A program made the translations under genes and the position numbers. The notes under the pieces were generated by a model that saw only the letters and a list, made by a program, of their open reading frames with translations, ran no database searches and was not told the origin of the DNA. A stretch of 19,230 nt of DNA from Candidatus Thorarchaeota archaeon (lineage in GTDB: Archaea > Asgardarchaeota > Thorarchaeia > Thorarchaeales > Thorarchaeaceae): positions 1 through 19,230 of the forward strand of contig JAEOSL010000065.1 in the NCBI GenBank assembly GCA_016840385.1, written 5' to 3'. This document shows, piece after piece, positions 1-7,512 of this stretch. Every line of letters starts with the position of its first letter. The stretch's first letter is position 1.

Positions 1-774
1 TCACATGAAAGGCATGTAGTCCCGTCGACGACCAAGCCAATCTCCTATGAATGCTCCAACTACTAAGGACAGAATCATTGGAAGGGGCCATCCCAACCAC
101 CATGGAAGAGAAATGCTAAGGGAAATAAGAAGAATGGTTAAGGGAGCTAAAATGAACCAGATTCCTATGAAACAGGAACCAAGAAGAATGAATACTACTC
201 TCCACATTCTCTTGGTAGCCACTGTGCGGAAATAGTAACTAAGAGCGAACATTGGAATGCCAACTATTATGGATAGGACGAGCTGTATGGGTGGCAGTAT
301 TCCAAAGCTAATCATTATGACGTAGAAGATGGCCATTATAGCAAAGGAAACGACTCCCACAGAAAGCCAGAAACTCCGAACGCTTCGTTTCCACCACTGA
401 GGTTTCTGAGGTCCGATTGGCCAAATTTTCTGCAACAAACTGTGGATGTTTGATATTCTGCATACTGGGTTTGTTTCGACGGATATCTCTATGATCCGAG
501 CGCCTACAACAAAGTCGTCATTCTCCAAAAGTTCTTTGAGACTGTCTGATGCTTGTTTCTTGCTCAGTAGACCCGTTTTTATTGCTTCGTTTGAATCAAC
601 AATACAGGACTCAAGCAGAGTCATGGAATCACCAAATGGTCCCTCTATGAGTCCACAAGCTTCAACGGAATCCCACAGTTGTCCCGCAATGTGACTGTAT
701 TGGGATCCATCCCACGATTGAACAGTCCACTCAATGACCATTTCGTACAGGGTTTGTGTAGCTATTCGATCCAT
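1..774 (-). CDS. Membrane protein, paralogue 1 of a three-copy tandem family
   Basis: A 257-residue protein with an ATG start preceded by GGTGA six bases upstream. Residues 1-115 form a soluble, probably helical region with an acidic face. It contains TLYEM, a WDG motif, LLESCIVDS and the family signature ENDDF-VGARIIE followed by NPVCRISNI. Four hydrophobic segments follow at about 133-157, 160-182, 192-222 and 226-246, and the protein ends in the conserved tail GDWLGRRRDYMPFM. It lacks the ~14-residue N-terminal stretch found in paralogues 2 and 3. Its middle part is nearly identical to paralogue 3 at both DNA and protein level. It lies 14 bp downstream of paralogue 2 in the same operon. 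I do not recognise the family. A membrane sensor or effector with a cytosolic N-terminal domain is only an inference. The operon may continue beyond the left edge of the window. Confidence 0.85.
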   Translation of the reverse strand: MDRIATQTLYEMVIEWTVQSWDGSQYSHIAGQLWDSVEACGLIEGPFGDSMTLLESCIVDSNEAIKTGLLSKKQASDSLKELLENDDFVVGARIIEISVETNPVCRISNIHSLLQKIWPIGPQKPQWWKRSVRSFWLSVGVVSFAIMAIFYVIMISFGILPPIQLVLSIIVGIPMFALSYYFRTVATKRMWRVVFILLGSCFIGIWFILAPLTILLISLSISLPWWLGWPLPMILSLVVGAFIGDWLGRRRDYMPFM

Positions 775-788
775 TTTGCTTCACCGGT

Positions 789-1616
789 CTACAACATATA
801 GGGCATATAGTTCCGTCTCTTCCCATGGCGATCACCCACAATGCCACCTATTATCATACAAGACCCAATAACAGTAGCAGACACTAGTATGACGAAAAGA
901 CGATATGAAAGGTCGGGCGAGTAGGGGAAGACAGAAAGAAAAATTGGCCCCATGAAACCTGTCCACAGAATAATAATACCCATTCCGAAGATGCAGGCGT
1001 GTCCCACGATCCAGATCGCTCTTATGAGTCTGGGGGGATTGAACTTGTAGAGGTAGTAGAGCAAGATACCAGACACACTGGTGACGACAAGCCAGGACAG
1101 TAGTCGACTGGGTTCCCACAATTGCAGACCGATCATCACGATATATAACCCAAGAGCCGTCATAAGGGACACAGCCATTGTGATTTTCATTCGACGAGTC
1201 CATCTAAGAGGCTCTCGAGACTGGCTCTGTAGGAGATGGCCAATATTTGATATTCTGCAGACAGGGTTTATACTGATACAAATCTCTATTATCCTAGCGC
1301 CTACGTTAAAGTCGTCATTCTCCAAGAGTTTTTTGAGGCCATTTACTGCCTGTTCTTCTGTGAGTTGACCTGCTTGTATTGCCTCCGTGGAGTCGACTAT
1401 ATATGACTCAAGCAGTGTTACGGATGCGCCATATGGTCCTTCCATGAGATTAGAAGCATCAATGGAGTCCCACAGCTCTTCGGTAGTTCGAATGTATTTG
1501 GTTCCATCCCATGGTTGTTCACTCCACTCTTTGGTCATCTCATACAGAGTTATTGCTTCGAGATCTTCGTGAATTGATGAGGAATGAACTTCCGACCCTG
1601 TATCTATTCGCTCCAT
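789..1616 (-). CDS. Membrane protein, paralogue 2 of the tandem family
   Basis: A 275-residue protein. The frame stays open a further 145 codons upstream, but that part only overlaps paralogue 3 out of frame. I chose the ATG at 1614-1616 because GGTGA lies five bases before it and because the first ~20 residues (MERIDTGSEVHSSSIHEDL) match the start of paralogue 3 exactly. The soluble region is at 1-135 and keeps ENDDF-VGARIIE and NPVCRISNI. Hydrophobic segments are at about 144-164, 168-190, 202-226 and 239-262. The tail GDRHGKRRNYMPYML matches the family signature. Its membrane part is much more diverged than that of paralogues 1 and 3. It sits 29 bp after paralogue 3. Function is unknown; the shared tail after the last membrane segment suggests a conserved contact or signal. 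Confidence 0.85.
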   Translation of the reverse strand: MERIDTGSEVHSSSIHEDLEAITLYEMTKEWSEQPWDGTKYIRTTEELWDSIDASNLMEGPYGASVTLLESYIVDSTEAIQAGQLTEEQAVNGLKKLLENDDFNVGARIIEICISINPVCRISNIGHLLQSQSREPLRWTRRMKITMAVSLMTALGLYIVMIGLQLWEPSRLLSWLVVTSVSGILLYYLYKFNPPRLIRAIWIVGHACIFGMGIIILWTGFMGPIFLSVFPYSPDLSYRLFVILVSATVIGSCMIIGGIVGDRHGKRRNYMPYML

Positions 1617-1645
1617 TTCAATCACCTTCTGGGAAATCATAGATG

Positions 1646-2446
1646 TCACATGTAAGGCATGTAATCCCGCCGCTTTCCAATCCAGTCGCCAATAAACGCT
1701 CCAATCACGGGTAGAATGTACAAGAGCGGCAGGCGTAACCAGAAAGGAATCAATCCAATGGTTGGACCAAAGAGTAGCACAATCGGGACCACCAAGCACC
1801 AAGCTCCTAAGTAAATGAACCCGACTCTCCACATTCTCTTGGTTGCCACTTTGCGGAAATAGTAACTCATTGCGTACATTGGGATGCCAACTGCTACGGC
1901 TAGGAAGAGCTGTATGGGTGGCAGTATTCCAAGGCCAATCAGTATGACGTAGATGATGGCCATTACGGCAAAGGAAACGACTCCCATAAAAAGCCAGAAA
2001 CTCCGAACGCTTCGTTTCCACCACTGAGGTTTCTGAGGACCGATTGGCCAAATCTTCTTCAACAAACTGTCAATGTTTGATATTCTGCACACTGGATTTG
2101 TTTCGATGGATACCTCTATGATCCGGGCGCCTACAACAAAGTCGTCATTCTCCAAAAGCCCTTTCAGGCGTTCTAATGCTTGTTTCTTACTTAGTAGACC
2201 TGCATCTATTGCTTCGTTTGAATCAACAATACAGGATTCAAGCAGAGTCATGGAATCACCAAATGGTCCCTCTATGAGATTCAAGTCATCAATGGAGTCC
2301 CAAAGTTCCTCTGCAATACGCTTGTATTGCGCTCCATCCCACGGTTGTTCAGTCCACTCTTTGACCATCTCATACAGTGTTCTTGTTTTGAGATCTTCGT
2401 GAATTGACGAGGAATGAACTTCCGACCCTGTGTCTATTCGCTCCAT
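1646..2446 (-). CDS. Membrane protein, paralogue 3 of the tandem family (first membrane gene of the operon)
   Basis: A 266-residue protein. The ATG at 2444-2446 is preferred over an upstream in-frame ATG at 2525-2527 because the MERIDTGSEV start is shared with paralogue 2 and GAGG lies eight bases before it. The start overlaps the end of the upstream HTH gene by 13 bp, so translation is probably coupled. The soluble domain covers residues 1-135, with WDG at 36-38, LLESCIVDS at 68-76, ENDDF at 99-103, and NPVCRISNI at 117-125. A basic, tryptophan-rich linker (KPQWWKR) leads into four membrane segments at about 150-172, 176-197, 208-230 and 236-254. The last is followed by the tail GDWIGKRRDYMPYM. 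The positive linker suggests the N-terminal domain is cytosolic. No known family is recognised. Confidence 0.87.
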   Translation of the reverse strand: MERIDTGSEVHSSSIHEDLKTRTLYEMVKEWTEQPWDGAQYKRIAEELWDSIDDLNLIEGPFGDSMTLLESCIVDSNEAIDAGLLSKKQALERLKGLLENDDFVVGARIIEVSIETNPVCRISNIDSLLKKIWPIGPQKPQWWKRSVRSFWLFMGVVSFAVMAIIYVILIGLGILPPIQLFLAVAVGIPMYAMSYYFRKVATKRMWRVGFIYLGAWCLVVPIVLLFGPTIGLIPFWLRLPLLYILPVIGAFIGDWIGKRRDYMPYM

Positions 2447-2913
2447 TTCAGGCGCCTCATTATTGCAATAAATAACTCCTCTGCTGCTTCTGTTGCTGGT
2501 ATTCCCTTCTGGAGTGGGAGATTCCATTCATGAGCTAGCGTGCGGATTGTCTTCTCGCATACTGACTGTTCACTGCAACTACTACAGTTTCCCTCGTGAC
2601 TGAACCATAACTGAGTTCCCATGATAGGAGAATATACAATATATGTTTCTGACTTATTTGCAGGGCAGTAGCCCACAGCAAAACCATATCTTGGACTGAT
2701 TTGCTGGATATTAATCCGATTTGTCGCTGCAGTGTGCAACAGGATTTTCTCGATCCTTTCTTCAGCAATTCGTTGTGTCTTGCTAACTAATGCGCGCGAT
2801 ACCTTCAATTCTCGAGCGATTGTCGACGGAGGGATTTCCTGTCGTCTTTTCAGCCATATGAATTCCTGCCGCTTGGTTGGAAACCTGAAATGGATAGACT
2901 TCACAGAGAGCAC
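2434..2913 (-). CDS. Tfx-like helix-turn-helix protein with a C-terminal cysteine cluster
   Basis: A 159-residue protein starting at GTG; an in-frame ATG two codons earlier is followed at once by a stop, so it cannot be used. Residues ~12-60 read as a helix-turn-helix (TKRQEFIWLKRRQ, then STIARELKVSRALVSKTQRIAEE), with the spacing and ERIEKIL tail seen in archaeal Tfx-type DNA-binding proteins. The C-terminal half holds C83 and a C110-x2-C113-x5-C119 cluster, a plausible metal or Fe-S site that could make binding depend on redox or metal. It is the first gene of the operon and its end overlaps paralogue 3. A palindrome lies over its promoter, consistent with autoregulation (inference). The family name rests only on the HTH pattern. 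Confidence 0.8.
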   Translation of the reverse strand: MLSVKSIHFRFPTKRQEFIWLKRRQEIPPSTIARELKVSRALVSKTQRIAEERIEKILLHTAATNRINIQQISPRYGFAVGYCPANKSETYIVYSPIMGTQLWFSHEGNCSSCSEQSVCEKTIRTLAHEWNLPLQKGIPATEAAEELFIAIMRRLKWSE

Positions 2914-2928
2914 TCACATTCTTCGTAG

Positions 2929-2951
2929 TTAACCAATTCTGGTTAATATAT
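2929..2951 (-). promoter_or_regulatory. Palindromic operator candidate overlapping a TATA-like element
   Basis: TTAACCA (2929-2935) and TGGTTAA (2940-2946) are perfect 7-bp inverted arms around ATTC. On the minus strand the outer arm runs into TATATTAA (2944-2951), about 35 bases before the GTG start of the HTH gene, which is where an archaeal TATA box would place a short leader. A repressor bound here would cover the promoter. Confidence 0.55.
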
Positions 2952-3086
2952 GACCTTTTGTCCTTTTAACTCCCTTGCTCATCATTTTATCATTGTTGTA
3001 GCATTTTGAAACTCAAACTCCTGATCAGTAGTATGGGGAGATTAATAGTGATATTGAATCGTCATTGTTATTAGAGAATCCTCCCA

Positions 3087-3111
3087 TCCTCTAGACGAGG
3101 AGCTAAAGTTG
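3087..3111 (+). promoter_or_regulatory. Shine-Dalgarno site inside a small hairpin, before a TTG start
   Basis: GAGGAG (3097-3102) lies six bases before TTG (3109-3111) and decides the start of the zinc-finger membrane protein. TCCTC (3087-3091) can pair with GAGGA (3097-3101) around a five-base loop, so the ribosome site could be partly masked. The short stem makes a regulatory role uncertain. Confidence 0.4.
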
Positions 3112-4863
3112 GGTGGTGAAGTTGAATTAACATCTGTTAACCGTCGGAAGCTGCGCGTTCCCCTTCTCTGGGGGATCTACTCGGTGTTGATGATGGGAGC
3201 TTCAGCATTTTCTTTGTGGCAAGGTGCGACAGTCGGCAGCTCACCCCTTTCTTCGCTGATGCTTAGTTCCGCAGTGGTCACAAGCGCCGCAATAGTATCT
3301 CTAATGGTCTTGATCCCCTGCGCTCTAACTCTTTACGACGCCCTACGTCTTGATGAAAACCTCGGACTAGCAGATTTGAGCGTGTGCACGACTCACAGGG
3401 ACCGTCAGTCGTTTGACTGTTGTGGAGTATGTGGGAAACCCTTTTGCGTGGAGTGTTTCCAGCCTATCCAAAATGGAATCCAGAGGAACATTGGATATCA
3501 CTTTGGCTTTACAGGGGTCGTCTGTGTAGTATGCGCACATCGGCGCCGTTTCGCTGTTACTATTCCCCTCCTTGTCGTGTTTGCCGTTCTTTTCTTGACA
3601 ATGGCCTCAGTTGTCTATTCCTTGCCAATGGCTTCAATGTCTTTTGGTTTCGTTGTCATAGCTCTGATCGGGATTTGCTTGGGCGCAGGTATTGCATATA
3701 ATTGGCGCTGCTCGAAACAGGGCCAATCAAGGAATTTGGCAAGCGATCCGGAAGAGGTCGACAATCTAGTTCTTCGTAGACGTGCTTCTACATTGAATCA
3801 ACCTCATGGAAAGTCGAAGCCGAAGGCTATGGCAGTAGTGTTGCTTGTTGTCATCATCTTGGGTGTGCCCTTCGCAGTATTGGGGGGGATTGGCGTTACA
3901 GCATTACGGTCATACCAGATTGATACTTCACCTCCCACCACTTGGCAGATTATCGCAGCAGACAATGGATCATCTACGCTGGAGTCTTGGCAAAGAGTCG
4001 ATATTTACACTGGCGAAACGACTAGTGCGATGTTTTTCCGTGCTGTATGGCACGCGCCTATACCTGATGGTTTAAGCGAGATGGATGAATCCGTATCAGC
4101 CTACTACACCAGACGATATGTGCATCTGCGTGTTGAATGGCGCGGCGAAGACTGCAACATCACACTTGGCCACGAATCCAGTTACTACGGACCTTGGTAT
4201 ATACCGATGTTTCGTGTCATCTATAGCAATTTCGACACATTGACTCACGTGGTGGGTGTTGTTTCTGTTGATATTGTGGCCAAAGCTCCACGCGCAGCAG
4301 ACACGGTAATTCAGAATATCCAAGGTGGTGTCATGTATCGGTCCAATGCAGAAGCCAGTGAACCATTCACAGTCAACTTCAATGAAACCCTCGACATTGT
4401 CTCAGACGGATATCTAGACGAGTGGGTTGCGATTCCCAATATCACTCTTGATGTCAGGCCATCTCAAACCACTGAGAAACTCATTGCTATCAACGCGGCG
4501 ACCTTCTTTATCGCCCCACAGGGGTGCGGAGTCACAATGACCCTCAACCAACCAATCGTAGATATACTAGCACTCCATCCAGATCTTCAGCGATATATGG
4601 AATTTGGATATACTATCGGCACGGACACGATTTACTACCAGGCTGATTTCTCCTTACTTGACTTATCATCAGAAGCACAAGTCTGGACCTATCCACCATA
4701 CGACAACCCGCCGTCCCCTCTCAGTGGTGACCAGTGGGGACTAGGCGACTCTTTCGAGGCTTATTACCTGGCTGCTCAAATTCCAGGTTTGAGTCCTGAT
4801 GGGATCGTTCCAAACTTCGTTTCATTGCACGCTTCGATATCTTGGGAATGGCCAATTCCCTAA
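3109..4863 (+). CDS. Multi-pass membrane protein with B-box-like zinc finger and large C-terminal outside domain
   Basis: A 584-residue protein starting at TTG behind GAGGAG. Hydrophobic segments are at about 17-36 and 50-75. They are followed by a cysteine/histidine module: C93-x2-H96, C105-x2-C108, C113-x2-C116 and C139-x2-C142-x-H144. This is the cross-brace spacing of B-box-type zinc fingers. Two more membrane segments (148-171, 174-196), a basic loop (199-240) and a fifth segment (241-265) follow. Residues 266-584 form a beta-rich domain with several N-x-S/T sequons and no further membrane segment, so it is probably outside the cell. The finger and basic loop would then be cytosolic. Zinc-finger membrane proteins of this type occur in bacteria and archaea, but the outside domain is not recognised. 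It is divergent from the HTH operon. Function is unknown; it could link an outside signal to a cytosolic partner. Confidence 0.85.
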   Translation: MGGEVELTSVNRRKLRVPLLWGIYSVLMMGASAFSLWQGATVGSSPLSSLMLSSAVVTSAAIVSLMVLIPCALTLYDALRLDENLGLADLSVCTTHRDRQSFDCCGVCGKPFCVECFQPIQNGIQRNIGYHFGFTGVVCVVCAHRRRFAVTIPLLVVFAVLFLTMASVVYSLPMASMSFGFVVIALIGICLGAGIAYNWRCSKQGQSRNLASDPEEVDNLVLRRRASTLNQPHGKSKPKAMAVVLLVVIILGVPFAVLGGIGVTALRSYQIDTSPPTTWQIIAADNGSSTLESWQRVDIYTGETTSAMFFRAVWHAPIPDGLSEMDESVSAYYTRRYVHLRVEWRGEDCNITLGHESSYYGPWYIPMFRVIYSNFDTLTHVVGVVSVDIVAKAPRAADTVIQNIQGGVMYRSNAEASEPFTVNFNETLDIVSDGYLDEWVAIPNITLDVRPSQTTEKLIAINAATFFIAPQGCGVTMTLNQPIVDILALHPDLQRYMEFGYTIGTDTIYYQADFSLLDLSSEAQVWTYPPYDNPPSPLSGDQWGLGDSFEAYYLAAQIPGLSPDGIVPNFVSLHASISWEWPIP

Positions 4864-4993
4864 GTCACCTGACGCTCAAATTGCTGTGTAGGGCATTGGA
4901 ACCACTATCGTGTAGGTAGAGAAACCCTCATGGAATGTGACCAGAATAGAGTTGGTCAGAATTCGACTAGAAAATTGAATATTTTCCATATCA

Positions 4994-5066
4994 AAGGAAG
5001 ACTTCGAATTAATCGAGTAATCCGTCGCTTGAGTGAGCCTCCATGCGAGGCTCCTCGTCATTCTCT
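4994..5066 (+). repeat. Intergenic repeat, copy 1 (~73 bp, hairpin plus T-tract)
   Basis: Matches 7435-7507 without gaps, with six mismatches over 73 bases. It contains a perfect hairpin GAGCCTC-CATGC-GAGGCTC (5034-5052), extendable to GAG/CTC outside a one-base bulge. Copy 1 runs into CTTTTTC (5065-5071), so it could end transcription of the plus-strand zinc-finger gene. It lies between two convergent genes. Confidence 0.75.
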
Positions 5067-5121
5067 TTTTCTATCCTTACATATTCTATGTAGAATAACG
5101 ACTATCCTCTATGGGTTACTA

Positions 5122-5988
5122 TTACCGGTATTGCTTCATTCTCGAATCATTAGAGGGTTGAACAGGATATGACCATCGTGCATCAATATCCTTGCCACTT
5201 AGGTCGAAGACACTGAAGCTCCCCGCAGACCAAGTAAGAGGACTAAAGCCAAGAAGAAGTGTTTGCGTTCGCCAACTTGAAACGCAAATATGTCGGTTCA
5301 TTCCAGCTGTCGGTATAACAAGAAAGACGTTTGAGAGTTCCATGAAAAGACCGGAGATGATACGATAGAAGTCGCTATGCTTCATTCTATGGTCCTCGGT
5401 TCCTTGTACACGAAGGTCGCTAAGAAATCGAATGATCATATCATCAAGAATGTGTGGCAATTGGAAGAAATCAGGTAGCTGTATCATTTCGGCCAGTTCC
5501 TTTTCTGATAGTGTTCGATATGATTTTAATTTTGAATTATATTTCAAACTATTTTCGAATAAATCTAGGAGAGGACGTTCTCCTATAAGAAAGACAATGA
5601 ACTTGTCTTTCGTAATAATCTGGTAGAGATACTGAAAGATTGACTGTTTTGAATAAAGGATGCTTGCATCAAGAGTGGTAAGATCAAAGTTACTATTTGA
5701 AGCAACTAGACGGTACATATCGTCCAGCATATCGCTATCGGAGCCAATTCTAACTACATGATAAGGCAAGTCACTAGAATTTTCCTCTATCTGCTTTGCA
5801 GAAATTAGCGACTTATTGAAATCATGCAGGAATGTATCAAAATCATCATCATTTTCTAGCACAAGAAGAAGTTGAGTAGGGCTGTCAATTGAGTCGATGA
5901 CTTCATTGAAATATTTGAAATCTGTAGATGGCAATTTTACACCGCTGTACATTCCGATACATGTATAGATGAAGATTTTGGTGTTCAT
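5122..5988 (-). CDS. Hypothetical protein, divergent partner of the LRR gene
   Basis: A 288-residue protein starting at ATG. No signal peptide or membrane segment is evident and the composition is acidic and mixed alpha/beta. The N-terminus (KIFIYTCIGMYSG) looks like a beta-strand start. Strands at 38-44 (QLLLVLE), 77-81 (HVVRI) and 130-135 (FIVFLIGE) alternate with helices, including an acidic stretch ENDDDFD at 45-51. The C-terminal part is rich in aromatic residues. I recognise no family. The gene is more AT-rich than its neighbours and lies, with the LRR gene, between the two repeat copies. The divergent start-to-start gap is only 58 bp, so the two genes probably share a regulatory region. 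A role linked to the LRR protein is an inference from that arrangement. Confidence 0.75.
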   Translation of the reverse strand: MNTKIFIYTCIGMYSGVKLPSTDFKYFNEVIDSIDSPTQLLLVLENDDDFDTFLHDFNKSLISAKQIEENSSDLPYHVVRIGSDSDMLDDMYRLVASNSNFDLTTLDASILYSKQSIFQYLYQIITKDKFIVFLIGERPLLDLFENSLKYNSKLKSYRTLSEKELAEMIQLPDFFQLPHILDDMIIRFLSDLRVQGTEDHRMKHSDFYRIISGLFMELSNVFLVIPTAGMNRHICVSSWRTQTLLLGFSPLTWSAGSFSVFDLSGKDIDARWSYPVQPSNDSRMKQYR

Positions 5989-6046
5989 CGGATACCACTA
6001 AGATTTTTACATAGTGAGTATACAGCGATATTAGGAGCCGGAGCCA

Positions 6047-7423
6047 TTGGGCATTCAACTTTGCTACACTGATAGTCAAAAGAATGCGCATACACGTGAG
6101 TATGAATCTGGAGTTACAGAAATAGATCTATCCGATCAGAAGATAGCAAGTATTGATCTATCTCCACTCAGTTTACTCACTGAATTGCGGACACTTGATT
6201 TGCATCAGAACGAAATCGAGCATCTTAACATTTCACCTCTCAGCTCCTGTACTAAACTGGAGAAACTTAACCTAGCGGCTAACCAGCTGGAAATTATCAA
6301 CCTGTCATCCATCAACTCCATCCCCAATATGCAATATCTTGGTTTGTGGCATAACAAGTTTCAGAATATCGATCTTTCGCCTCTATCTGGTTGCCCATTC
6401 TTGGAAAAAATCCATCTTCATGAAAACCAGCTCAGCAACATAGATCTCTCGTCGTTAAGCTCAGGCAGTAATCTCAAAGAAATAGCTCTAGCTGAGAACC
6501 AGCTGGTAGAGATTGACCTAGAACCACTAGCAGTCCACACCAAATTGGTAAAGCTATTTCTGTATAATAACAAACTCGAGAGAATTGATCTCTCACCCCT
6601 TCGCTCATGCCATATTTTAGAATTGGTCACCCTGAGAGGAAATAAACTGAGCAGCATTAATCTAACTCCTTTTGCATCCTGTATCAGTCTGAAGCACCTC
6701 TACCTTCAAAACAACCCGCTCAAGCAGGTTGATGTGACTCCACTCTTCAGCAATCCAAAAATTGACTACGAATGCCGAACTACATCATGGCTCAGAAGGA
6801 GAGATAGATCCCACCAACAAACGCTAAAAACATATCCATGGTCAGACCTCTTTCAAGTGGCTTCAAAGTATAGGTCAGACAGACGTGTGCAATATTGTAT
6901 TCTCTATGCATTAGATCTTGAGAACTTTGGCTTTATTGATTCTGATCTCACGGAAATACTCACCTCAATATCTCCGGATACAAGAAGAGTAGAAGCTCGT
7001 AAGCAGCTTGCGCGATTGCTTGCAGAGAAAATTGCGGAAGTTGTGGATTTGGGTGGGACAACTACAGGACTTATGCTGGAGGAATTGATTCCTAGGTATG
7101 CAGAGATAGCTAAAAGAACAAATCGGATTATTGATTTTCGAGAAAATGAGATGCGGAGTGTTGTAGTCGGTGTTAACGGGGATGAGATGGATTTGAGAGA
7201 ACTTTGGACCACCGCCTATGGCTATAACATTCTGAGTGCTCTCAATATGACACTTGTTTCAGACTCTATAGAATTTAGGCAAGTCCTGAAAGCAGTTGAA
7301 GAGATTGGATATTCACTGAATAGAGGAAATATAGAAGACTCTCGGATTAACATGAGTGAACAGTTGAAAGAGAGTATATGGTGGTTTGTAGAAAATAGGA
7401 ATTGGAATGATATACCGGAGTAA
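6047..7423 (+). CDS. Leucine-rich-repeat protein with helical C-terminal domain
   Basis: A 458-residue protein starting at TTG, with GGAG nine bases upstream. No signal peptide or membrane segment is seen, so it is probably cytosolic. Residues ~24-245 are nine repeats of exactly 24 residues; the I/L/V-x-hydrophobic-S-P-L element recurs at 36, 60, 84, 108, 132, 156, 180, 204 and 228. The consensus is LxxLxLxxNxLxxIDLSPLxxC. This repeat style is common in Asgard archaeal proteins and forms a curved protein-binding solenoid. The last repeat is followed by a basic linker (LRRRDRSHQQ) and a helical region from ~260 to 458 with no recognised fold. The likely role is binding another protein; the partner is unknown. 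Repeat copy 2 follows 11 bp after the stop. Confidence 0.88.
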   Translation: MGIQLCYTDSQKNAHTREYESGVTEIDLSDQKIASIDLSPLSLLTELRTLDLHQNEIEHLNISPLSSCTKLEKLNLAANQLEIINLSSINSIPNMQYLGLWHNKFQNIDLSPLSGCPFLEKIHLHENQLSNIDLSSLSSGSNLKEIALAENQLVEIDLEPLAVHTKLVKLFLYNNKLERIDLSPLRSCHILELVTLRGNKLSSINLTPFASCISLKHLYLQNNPLKQVDVTPLFSNPKIDYECRTTSWLRRRDRSHQQTLKTYPWSDLFQVASKYRSDRRVQYCILYALDLENFGFIDSDLTEILTSISPDTRRVEARKQLARLLAEKIAEVVDLGGTTTGLMLEELIPRYAEIAKRTNRIIDFRENEMRSVVVGVNGDEMDLRELWTTAYGYNILSALNMTLVSDSIEFRQVLKAVEEIGYSLNRGNIEDSRINMSEQLKESIWWFVENRNWNDIPE

Positions 7424-7434
7424 ATTACGCAAGC

Positions 7435-7507
7435 AAGGAAGACTTCGAGTTAATCGAGTAATCCGTTGTTTGAGTGAGCCTCCCTGCGAAGTTCCTCGTC
7501 ATTCTCT
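7435..7507 (+). repeat. Intergenic repeat, copy 2
   Basis: Ungapped match to 4994-5066, with six differences. The hairpin arms are GAGCCTC and GAAGTTC, so one pair is a G-T wobble and one is mismatched, and the T-tract is weaker. It fills most of the gap between the LRR gene and the convergent GNAT-OB gene. Confidence 0.75.
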
Positions 7508-7512
7508 CTTAG

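Noticed and set aside
1617..2051. Long N-terminal extension of paralogue 2 (145 extra codons in frame)
   Set aside because: It only overlaps paralogue 3 out of frame, and the internal ATG has a good ribosome site and a conserved start.
4876..5061. 61-codon minus-strand frame in the convergent gap
   Set aside because: No ribosome site; it runs through the repeat, which is conserved as DNA elsewhere in a non-coding gap. The C-terminal part reads protein-like, so a gene remnant cannot be fully excluded.
6047..7423. CRISPR-like or nucleotide tandem repeat within the LRR gene
   Set aside because: The 72-base periodicity is coding: the repeats are conserved at protein level with variable DNA and there are no spacers.
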